From Azadirachta indica (taxonomy: Eukaryota; Streptophyta; Magnoliopsida; Sapindales; Meliaceae), in contig CM040450.1 in assembly GCA_022749755.1 (NCBI GenBank), positions 14,741,436-14,805,435 of the forward strand: a stretch of DNA of 64,000 nucleotides. Reading direction: 5' to 3'. Below, piece by piece: positions 55,162-64,000 of this stretch. The notes beneath the pieces are model-generated. The model was not told the origin of the DNA and searched no databases. It saw nothing but the letters and a program-made list of their open reading frames with translations. A program made the position numbers and the translations under genes. Positions within the stretch are counted from its first letter, which is position 1. Each line of letters begins with the position of its first letter.

Positions 55162-56531
55162 TAACTTAAAAAAAAAAGGCCAGAACTAAACGGTGGGAGC
55201 AAGTTGATGAGTTGTAAAAGATCAGAGTTAGATTTAGAAATGGTCATATTTATATTTTACAAGTTTACAATTAAGAATAAGCTTAAACAATTAACTATAA
55301 AATATATTAATCGTTACCCACATTCATTACATCCAAACTATAAACTCTAGTTCTTTTTTAAAAAAATTCCAATTCATCGATTTTGGTCTTGAATTCTTAT
55401 AGTACATTAATTAATTTCATTAGATTCACCCAAGTTGTAATATAATTCAATCATCAGGCACTTGTTCTTACCCGGTGAGAGACGTAAGGGATTCGTTTAG
55501 AGTTTTTATTATTGTTGCTCGTGAAGAAGAGAGTTTGTTCTTTAATTTTCGTTTCTTTTTTATTTAGTTTTTCTCTTTGGCTGACTTTGTGAAATTAATG
55601 CATGGTCTTAACGTTAATATGAAATAGTTGATTTTTTAAAAATTTATTTTTTTTCACAATCTGGCTTCTAATATGAGAAGTATAAAAAATCCTTATGAAT
55701 TCCGTGTTTTTTTCTTCCTTATCCCACTTCAGTGATTCATAAATATTAAATCTAAGATACTTTTTCGATTAGGTTATGAATATGTATTAATTTAAATAAA
55801 CGATATTCATTAATAACAAAATGTGTCCAAAATTTTTGGGTGTGAAAATTAATTTTTGTTGGTGTAAAAAAATGATGAGAATGTGCAGTAGAAGAAATCG
55901 TTTGAGAATTATGTGCTTTAATATATATTTTCAAGGATTTACCGAATGAAAGTTTAATTTTAGATTCATTAAGAAGATATCTTGAATAAAATAAAAATAT
56001 TTAAAATGATTCTTAGGAAAGCAAATAGCACATGCATGCACCGACAGATTAATTTTTTCTTTTATATATTCAAGTACAGTTATCACCTATGATATGTTAT
56101 TACTTATTATTCTGGAGAGGAATTTTTTTTTTTTTTTTTTAATTAGTGAAAGAACGGTAAGTATCACACATTGAGGAATCTCCATAATATCTCAGAGATT
56201 TAGTGCGTACTAGGAAAAGTATATAATAAATCCGTGTTTCATATATATATATATATATACATTAATTTAATTTTATAGAATATTTACATGATTGTCTAAT
56301 TCTCGTGATCAATTAATGTAGTTTAGGGTTTAAACAAACTTACATTAATTAGCTGGTTAACGACGTGGACACATGGGAATTTCTCGAAAAATACAATGAA
56401 AAAATAATACATATAGGAAAACGTGTGAGTCAAAGTTGAGAGTGCATAACGTCAAATTTGTGGAGCCGATCGCTCATCTTCATCATCAAAATGAACTAAC
56501 ATGGTGATGCTAGCTGGCTAGGGATTACTAG

Positions 56532-56539
56532 TATAAATA
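56532..56539 (+). promoter_or_regulatory. TATA box of BURP gene 3
   Basis: TATAAATA lies 84 bases before the ATG at 56616. Confidence 0.6.
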
Positions 56540-56589
56540 TATTCTGCCTACAACTAGTCAGTCATTCCACAACTCTGTTCAGTTTTGAG

Positions 56590-56616
56590 GAAGAAGAAGA
56601 AGAAGAAGAAGAAGAA
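56590..56616 (+). repeat. (GAA)9 microsatellite abutting the BURP3 start codon
   Basis: Nine GAA units run directly into the ATG, the last A being the first base of the start codon, so the whole proximal leader is a purine repeat. Confidence 0.85.
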
Positions 56617-58606
56617 TGCATAAACGACTTATAATTAAGTTCATGGGCTCTCTCTTCTTTCTCCTCTTTCTTTCTTTTATCCATGTAAGCAAATATTATG
56701 TTCTTATTACTTCAAAGCTTGTATTTATTTGATTCGTCTTCCATATATTTAATTTGTTTAAATGTTCAATTTTCTTTTGGCTTGCAGGTTGATTGCGCAG
56801 TTGCAGGCGTTGGTGACTTGAACGCCAAAGAAAATCCATTCACGCCGAAAGCCTACCTGACCCGATACTGGGACAAAACCATCCACAACGATTTACCAAA
56901 ATCTTCCTTTCTTCTCTCAAAAGCGTCCCCTTTAAACGCTTTAGACTCGGCAAAATTTGTCAAACATGCTGCTCAGAGAACCCTCTCTACGGTCCTACCG
57001 TCTTTCTGCTCGTTAGCCAAACTCTTCTGTTTCCCTGATTCATCGCCGAGCCTTCAGAAGAACGACACAGATTGGGACTTTGCACTTTATGCAAACGAGA
57101 ACTTTACCAATTACGGTAAAGGTAAACTGGGTGGAGTTGACTCATTCACCAACTACTCATCGGACAACGGTTTATCATTCAACTCGTTCAGAGGATACAG
57201 CCGTGACTCATCTGCTCACAAAGAAAAATTTTCAATTTACTCCTTGGACGGCGGCTTTGGGGACCAGAGCTTCAACACATACGGAACCAGCGCCACAGAT
57301 GGCGCTGGTGATTTCAAGAATTACGGCACAAATCTCCGTTTCACTACATACTCAAACAACGGTAAAAGTAGGGCGCAGTCGTTCACCACTTACAGTGAGA
57401 GCGGTAACTCAGATCCCGAAACGTTCTCAAGTTACGGGAAAAAGGGCATTGGAGAAGAGAATGAGTTTGTGGCTTATGCCCAAAATTCAAATGCTATACA
57501 AAGCAACTTTACATCCTATGGGGAGACAGCTCAGGGCGCAGTTGATAAGTTCAAGTCTTATGGGACCGGTGGGAATATCCCAGAGGAGTATTTCAAGAAC
57601 TACGGAGAGGGCGTGAACGGTGGTGTTGAGAGCTTTACTAATTACAATTTGCATCCGAATGTGGCTAGAGATGATTTTAATTCTTACGCAAAGAATTCAA
57701 ACTCTGAGAAGGTGAATTTCGTCAATTATGGGGAGTCTTTCTCGGGAGTTGCTAATGAGTTTTTATAGATACGGACAGAACGCCGAGGGACACCAAATTG
57801 GGTTCAAAGTTTATGGATCTCTTCGCGAATTCAAAGATTATAACAAAAATGGAGTCACTTTTGCCGTTTATGCTAAGGAGAGATCTGCTGCTGCCACCGC
57901 CAGGGTTAGTGGTAATATGGCTAAAAGATGGGTGGTCGAGCCGGGTAAGTTCTTTCGCGAGTCCATGCTGAAAAAGGGAACTGTGATGCCAATGCCTGAC
58001 ATTAGAGATAAAATGCCTGAAAGGTCGTTTTTGCCCCGCTCCATCGTTTCGAAGTTACCATTTACAAGCTCCAACGTAAGTGAAATCAAACAAATATTCC
58101 ATGCAATTGATAATTCAACAATGGATCGTATAATTAAAGATGCTTTGAGTGAGTGTGAACGGGCTCCCAGCAGGGGCGAGACAAAACGTTGTGTTGGCTC
58201 GGCGGAAGACATGATTGACTTTGCGACATCAGTACTTGGAACCGACGTGGCTATGCGGACAACTGAGAACGTCCAAGGATCGAAACAAAATATTATGATC
58301 GGATCAGTCAAGGGAATCAACGGTGGTAAAGTCACCGAGTCAGTGTCTTGTCACCAAAGCTTCTACCCTTATTTGCTCTACTATTGCCACTCGGTCCCAA
58401 AGGTTCGAGTTTATGAAGCTGATATATTGAATCCCAAAACTAAGGAAAAGATCAATCACGGTTTTGCCATCTGTCATTTGGATACATCTGCTTGGAGCGC
58501 AACTCATGGAGCATTCATGGCTTTGGGTTCGGGTCCCGGTCGTATTGAAGTTTGTCATTGGATTTTCGAGAATGATTTGACTTGGACCGTTGCTGATCCA
58601 AACTAG
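56616..58606 (+). CDS. PG1-beta-like BURP protein split by a one-base frameshift (BURP3)
   Basis: Exon 1, 56616-56684, encodes the signal peptide (GSLFFLLFLSFIH); exon 2 runs 56788-58606. The reading frame is open through the mature N-terminus (NPFTPKAYLTRYWDKTI) and most FxxY repeats, then hits TAG 57766-57768 after a run of five T (57760-57764). Dropping one T from that run brings in YRYGQNAEGHQIGF and the rest of the repeats and BURP domain (KFFRESMLKKGTVMPMP, VSCHQSFYPYLLYYCHSV, EVCHWIFENDLTW), all intact to the stop at 58606. Exon 2 is 1819 bases, one more than a multiple of three, which agrees with a single inserted base. As it stands the product would be a secreted repeat-only protein of about 349 residues without a BURP domain. 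Recent mutation, allele or assembly error are all possible. Confidence 0.88.
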
Positions 58607-60041
58607 TTAGCCATTCGGGTCATCTGACTCATGATGCAGATTGCGTACCTCTTAAGGTTTTCGGCTTTTTTTTTTTTTTTTTAAATTCTCTTAAACAAAA
58701 AAAATTTATAAATGATGAACTTTTCATGTAGAGTACGAAGTAACAAGCTAGCTAATAAAATGGGAACATAGCTTGTCTATGAAGTCGTAGATACTAATAA
58801 AATGACAATTTGTTTTGTTTATTAAATTCATAAACATATATAACATAAATACATCTATAACTATTGCACCCACTACTCTTCCACTTCCGTAAGTGGGACT
58901 CCAGTGGCTCCAAGCTTTCATAAACATTACTTCAAAAACAATACATATATGCAGGAAGAGAGGACCACTCACCCGAATGGATGTGGATCGATCGACTGCT
59001 TATGAAAAGTATATATTCACAGCAACAGCCAGAGCAAGTACAGTACAGTACAGCACAGCACAGCACAAAATTAGAGAAGAAAACATGACGATGTCTATGG
59101 ATGATTTGACGTCATGTGAGTGTATATATGCTTGCTTATTTGTCGGAAATGCTTGCAAGGAGACTGACTTTAGAAACTATTTTCACTGCTCTCTTATTTT
59201 GTTGATTAATTAACAGATTATAGATCGGTGCATGCCTAATTAATTTAAATGTTGAGGTAAGTGGAATTAGCTCAATTATATTGGTCACCATTCACCATGA
59301 TACGGTGGGTCGGTCTCACTAGTTACTGTACTATGTCTGCTGACTTGGAATATTAATTATTGCAATATTTATTGATTCTGGCCCTTAATTTATTGCTTTG
59401 AAAACGAAAAAAAAAAAAAAAAAAAAAAACCTGCGCTGAAGCTATTATATATCGATCGATGTGGAAGATATTGCATGAGCTCCTCTCCTTGCCAGTATAT
59501 TTAATATTTAACTAAAAGTATATACCACCAATTTAGAGATAATTATAATTATTATAACTTAATTTATATATATATATTTATATATATATATATATATATG
59601 AAAGTTAGTTTATTAGCATGCAGACCATTATTCAGCAATCAATATTTTATATATTATTACCAATTAACGTCTGCAACATGCGTTCTTAAGGACATACGTA
59701 TTACATATATCTACGTTTATTAATTAGCAATCGCATTTAGTCAAATAAATTAAGTTAATTAATATTATAAAGTATATATAGATTAATTATCTCCCTTGTT
59801 TGGGAGTCAAACAAGTTGCAACTGTTGGCAGAAAGTGGCAGACAACAATGGCGAAGGTATAATTAGAATTCATGCCTATAAAAGTCTCCACTTAGCCTAT
59901 ATATACAATTCTGCATAATCTATTTTAGAAGTTATATACCAAAACAACAAATAAATAACTTAGCCGCGTGAATGATGGGTTTGTCCTTGCAGAAATTGAA
60001 GAGATAAACTGCGTGAAAGGTTGTTATTTGATCCGAACATC

Positions 60042-60072
<31 letters not shown>

Positions 60073-60175
60073 GGACAATTAAGAAGAGAGTGTGAGGTAG
60101 CTGGGGGCACCTAGCTAGGCTAGAATTTGCGAATTCATGTGTGTCAATCTCCTCACTAAATTAACAACCATATAT
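58607..60175. other. BURP3 3' flank and spacer with paralogous non-coding block
   Basis: 58870-59170 and 59780-59910 are paralogous to 40760-41060 and 43730-43870. Long poly-A (59408-59429) and (TA)n tracts (59566-59599, 60042-60068) are present. The 106-residue open frame at 58893-59213 is not conserved in the paralogous block. Confidence 0.5.
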
Positions 60176-60282
60176 CGCCATGGTTTTGGCATCTGTCATT
60201 TGGATCGACGCTTCTGGTTGGAGTGAAGCTTTCTTGCTTTGGGTTCGGTTAGAAGAAGTTAATTTCTCATTGGAATTCCAGG

Positions 60283-60319
<37 letters not shown>

Positions 60320-60370
60320 CCTGACCTGGACCGTCAGTTGCCTGCTGATCAGAGTGGTTACTTAGCCATT
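60176..60370 (+). pseudogene. Remnant of a BURP-gene 3' end, split by a TA microsatellite
   Basis: GGTTTTGGCATCTGTCATTT and TTGGATCGACGCTTC match the AICHLDTSAW codons of the intact genes, and CTTTCTTGCTTTGGGTTCGG matches the LALGSG region. After a (TA)n run at 60286-60317, GACCTGACCTGGACCGT matches NDLTWT, and the flank AGTGGTTACTTAGCCATT matches the intact genes just after their stop. Frames are broken. It covers only the last ~60 codons; no upstream exon sequence is visible. Confidence 0.75.
60286..60317. repeat. (TA)n microsatellite inside the BURP remnant
   Basis: Sixteen TA units between the two halves of the BURP 3' remnant, taking the place of part of the EVCHWIF coding segment. Confidence 0.85.
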
Positions 60371-60516
60371 GACTCCATTTTTTATTTTCAATTTAAATTT
60401 TGAAAAAAATGAACTCGTTTGTCGTGTAGACGTCGTCATTTTTAGCTACTAATTGAATTGGCAAAACTATTTGCTCTTGTAATGAATGGATGCGAATGTG
60501 TTCTTTGGGCTTTGCC

Positions 60517-60566
<50 letters not shown>
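60517..60566. repeat. (TAA)n microsatellite
   Basis: About 16 uninterrupted TAA triplets. Confidence 0.9.
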
Positions 60567-62742
60567 GAATATAAGAAGGGACGCTTGAGAATATTCAGGG
60601 GACAATGAATACCAAATTCGACACCTGAATAAAATGGGAAGAAAGGCATTGACACCAAACGAACGGCCCTCAGTTAAGCATCACAAGGCATTACTTATTA
60701 TTCAGATTCTTGTAAACTAGCCTAACGTCCAAAACCAAAGCCCATTTATAGCCTCCTTCAACCCATTCCGGCCTTCTCAAGAAAAGGACCGCCTTCATTC
60801 ATAATAATATATGATGATATACAAATATTGCTCAAACAATTAGGATATAATATCAGTATTTGTAATCTAAAGTATCACGATGTACATCATATATCAAGTA
60901 AGTTAACTCATAATTAAATCTTCATAAAATTGAACATTGGCCAATCCTATTCTACTCATGGTGGGTTATTTTATTTATTTTAATTTGATTATATATTTAT
61001 GTATTATATATATAATTTTACAAAAATAAATAAATAAATTACTTCTAAGTGAAATTTTAATTAAAAATAATTTATAATTTAATAGAATTCTAATTAAATA
61101 TAATTAAGTATTCTGTTTTATTTATAATTCAGATGAAATATACTTTATCTCAAAAAATTTTCATTAAATTTGATATAAATAAAAAATATTAATTAAAATT
61201 TTATAAATTTTGACCTTTTATCTTTTATTTTTTGAGTCTTTGTTCTTTAATATGAATCCAATATTTATCTTATTAAGTTAACATATAAATGAAAAATTAA
61301 TTTAATTTTGAATGTTAAAAAATAGTTTAATATACATATATATATATATAATTTTTACAAAAATAAATAAATAAAATGTCATTTTCAGGGTGTTTGTCAT
61401 TTCCTTAAACGCAAGAAGATAATGTTAATCATGCTAATAATGCATGTTGAAAAGAGAGGGTTCACGAAAAGAATCTACCAAACTTCTTCGCAAATAAAAA
61501 CAAAAACCCTTTTGTGGCTAAACGCGTCTGAATCTATTTTAAGGGACCCACTCTCGACCAACTGCTGTGTGCCACGACGAAACCACGCGGCTTCAACAAT
61601 TCAATTCAATTCAATTCAATAGGAAAGCTAAAAGAAAAAAGTGTTCGTTTCCCTTTACGTTAATTAACCTAACACGGTTTAGCATCTCATTTTCAAATAC
61701 CCTTTATTACTAAAGAGTCCGAGCCCGCTTTCAAACCATTGAATTTCTGCAGTTACTTCTCTTCTTTTTTTCTTGGTCTTATTCTCATACGTGGCACATG
61801 TCATGTGATGGTGCTTTGATTTTCAATTTTTATTTCAAAATTTTGCATGTTTTTGTTCCTAAAATAATAATATTCAAAGTTTAAAGTTTAAATATCAACG
61901 ACAGACGTTTATAACAATAATTAAGCAACAGCTATTTTTTCTTTCTAAAGTTCAATGCACAAATATATATAACAATATTTAAATATATATATATATATAC
62001 ATATATTTGTTTTCCAGTTAGTCAAATTAAGCTCAAGTGAATTTTCAAGAAGACCTTAATTGGATTTAATTGAGAAGTTAATATCAATTAAAACAATGAA
62101 AAAATATGCAAAATCCTCACTGAGTAAACAAAATTACTAGAGCAAGGAAGGAGTAAGAAAAACTAAAAATAAATAAATATTCCTGAAATAGAATTTTGAA
62201 TTTTCGTATATAACAAATATCAAAAAACCCATCCAAAACAGTATTACGTCACCTTGAACGATTGGATTAAATTCATGCACCCTATCATCGTTTTCACATT
62301 AGATTCAATGGTTCTTACTATCATAATTATAAAAGTATGGAATGATTCATTAATCTATTTTTACAATTCTATTTATATTAATTACATTAAAGCATAATAA
62401 TTTATATTAAAATTACAAGTACGTTGTCTTGCGCATCAGTAGTTTTTTTATTTTTTTTATTTTTTTAATTTTTTGTGTTTTTGGGTTCGAGACAATTAAA
62501 AAGGGTGTTTTAATCTTAATTTATTTCGAGTCAGCACTGCTGAATCTTGAACTTTTCACTAGCTTTTACATTTTTGGTGGTGCTGTATTTTCCCTTTTCA
62601 CGTTCTCTTTTGATCTTTTAATTTATTAATAAGTAAATATAAAATTATACAGAAGTGGAACGGGAGGAATTTGCTTAATAACGTTCAAAAGCCGAAGAAA
62701 ACCCATTTAAAAGCTGAGAGTCAGATATCTCTCGCTTGAGCT

Positions 62743-62750
62743 TTATAAAA
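62743..62750 (+). promoter_or_regulatory. TATA box of BURP gene 4
   Basis: TTATAAAA lies 133 bases before the ATG at 62876. Confidence 0.5.
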
Positions 62751-62779
62751 ATTTCAGTCTACCTAACAACTACAAGCTC

Positions 62780-62827
62780 AAGAGCAAGAGCAAGAGCAAG
62801 AGCAAGAGCAAGAGCAAGAGCAAGAGC
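62780..62827 (+). repeat. (AAGAGC)8 repeat in the BURP4 leader
   Basis: Eight perfect copies of AAGAGC in the 5' untranslated leader, between TATA box and start codon. Confidence 0.9.
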
Positions 62828-62875
62828 AACAATCCCACCAACATTCTCTCTCTTTTTTCTCTTTAAAACAATAAT

Positions 62876-64000
62876 ATGCATAAACAACCTCACCTCATGT
62901 CGTCTTCTCTCCTTCTCCTCTTCTGCTTTCTCTCCTCTCTCAATGTAAGCAAATGCTTCTTCCTCTTTTTGATTTTTCTTTTTACTGGTATTTATTTTTT
63001 ATTTCTGCTTTCACATTGTCTGATTATTGTATTTTCCATTCTTATCATTAATAATTTATCATGTGCCAATGCAGGTTTGTTTCTCCGGCGCTACCGAGAT
63101 CTCCGGCGACATTCTTGCCAAACAAAATCCATTCACACCCAGAGCCTACCTGATTCGATACTGGGACAAAGAGATCCGCAGTAATTTACCAAAACCTCCC
63201 TTTCTTCTTTCTAAGGCATCCCCATTAAACGCCGTCGACTCCGCAAGCTTTGCTAAACTCGCCGCTCAGAATACCCTTTCTACCGTCTTCCCCTCATTTT
63301 GCTCCTCCGCCAAACTCTTCTGTTTCCCCGATTTATCCAACAGTCTTGAAAAACACGACACTGACTCCAACTTTGCCCTTTATCTTAACAAAAACTTTAC
63401 CAATTACGGAACGGGTCGACTCGGTGGAGCCGACTCGTTCAAGAACTACTCAAACGGTGACAATCTCCCCGTCGACTCCTTCCGTCGATACAGCCGTGAC
63501 TCAGCTGGTCACAAAGATCAATTTTCCAGTTATGCCCCTGGCGCCAACGTTGTTGACCAGAGCTTCAATACATACGGCACCCACGCAACTGGTGGCTCCG
63601 GCAGTTTCAAGAACTACAATGGCGAAGTCAACGTTCCTAATCTCCGATTCACGAGTTATGCGTCGGACGGGAACGGCCGGGCCCACTCATTCTCCAGCTA
63701 CACCGGCGAAACTAACGCGGGCAGTCAGGAGTTCGCCAGTTACGGGAAGAACGCAAATGGAGCCCCGAATGATTTTTCCAGCTATGGAAAAGGATCCAAT
63801 GTAATGGGCTCGGGCTTTTCGGGATACGGTGAAGGGGCCAATGCTGCTAACGATACTTTCACTTCTTACGGCGATGATGGGAATAATCCAAATAATAAGT
63901 TCAATAACTACGGCGAGGGTGGCAACGCCGCCATTGACAGTTTTTCAAGCTACAGAGACCAATCCAATGTTGGTGACGATTCTTTTCAATCTTATGGAAA
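62876..64000 (+). CDS. PG1-beta-like BURP protein, 3' partial (BURP4)
   Basis: Exon 1, 62876-62944, encodes a signal peptide (MHKQPHLMSSSLLLLFCFLS); exon 2 starts at 63075 and is open to the edge of the window, 308 codons. The mature N-terminus has NPFTPRAYLIRYWDKEI, FLLSKASPLNAVDSASF and PSFCSSAKLFCFPDLSNSLE, followed by FxxY repeats (NFTNYGTGRLGG, SFRRYSRDSAGH, SFNTYGTHATGG, TFTSYGDDGNN). The BURP domain should lie to the right of the window. No lesion is seen in the visible part. Codon third positions are more GC-rich than in BURP1-3, and the N-terminus differs more, so it is an older branch of the array. The signal-peptide intron is in the same position as in the other copies. Confidence 0.93.

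Larger units (their letters stand above)
52994..56615. other. Spacer between BURP2 pseudogene and BURP3
   Basis: The 3' flank of BURP2 (to about 53200) is followed by a degenerate direct repeat of about 95 bases near 53480-53640 and by AT-rich spacer with two transposon candidates listed separately. The segment 55380-55870 is paralogous to 49030-49620. The BURP3 promoter block is at 56350-56470. No further gene is seen. Confidence 0.5.
60371..62875. other. Spacer and promoter upstream of BURP4
   Basis: It contains an (AAT)n microsatellite (60517-60566), AT-rich stretches (60960-61360), a short (TTCAA)n repeat near 61599-61620, and the BURP4 promoter and leader at the right end. No gene is supported. 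Confidence 0.5.

Noticed and set aside
58893..59213. 106-residue open frame in the paralogous spacer block
   Set aside because: The homologous stretch at 40.8-41.1 kb has stops in the same frame, so the shared signal is not coding.

Overview
The window is nuclear DNA from a flowering plant. Genes have many exons with GT-AG introns, spacers are AT-rich, microsatellites are common, and the proteins belong to plant-only families (PERK, SRO, DUF1645, BURP/PG1-beta, AOR). The sequence style is that of a eudicot. Citrus is my impression only and was not tested.

Layout from left to right. 1-1229 (-): N-terminal half of a proline-rich receptor kinase (PERK), kinase off the left edge. 3371-4676 (+): SRO-type PARP-like protein with a one-base frameshift in its RST domain. 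5660-6292: solo LTR. 9319-10170 (+): DUF1645 protein. 12094-14979 (-): AMSH2-like deubiquitinase. 17248-20217 (-): divergent PEX14-like peroxin with a nonsense codon. 23516-24780: cluster of foldback (MITE-like) elements. 26310-29881 (+): complete cytosolic-type beta-carbonic anhydrase, eight coding exons, one GC-AG intron. 30915-31993 (-): R2R3-MYB with a perfect bHLH-interaction motif. 34258-36809 (-): chloroplast alkenal/one oxidoreductase (AOR). 38514-39376 (+): small OB-fold protein, head-to-head with AOR.

The right third (46.8 kb to the end) is a tandem array of PG1-beta-like BURP genes, all on the + strand and in different states. There is an intact gene (46835-48829), a pseudogene with many lesions (51116-52993), a gene split by one extra T (56616-58606), a roughly 190-base 3' remnant split by a TA microsatellite (60176-60370), and an apparently intact gene that runs off the right edge (62876-64000). 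Flanking DNA is duplicated with the genes, so the array seems to have grown by unequal exchange of gene-plus-spacer units. A pair of non-coding blocks (40.77-43.86 kb and 58.88-59.90 kb) is also paralogous and unexplained.

Apart from the BURP array, the genes are functionally unrelated neighbours. Four loci (SRO, PEX14-like and two BURP copies) carry coding lesions. The three single-base ones could be alleles, real decay or assembly errors, and need read-level checks. I saw no tRNA, rRNA, CRISPR or prokaryotic-style operon. All exon boundaries were worked out by eye from splice consensus, reading phase and family resemblance.
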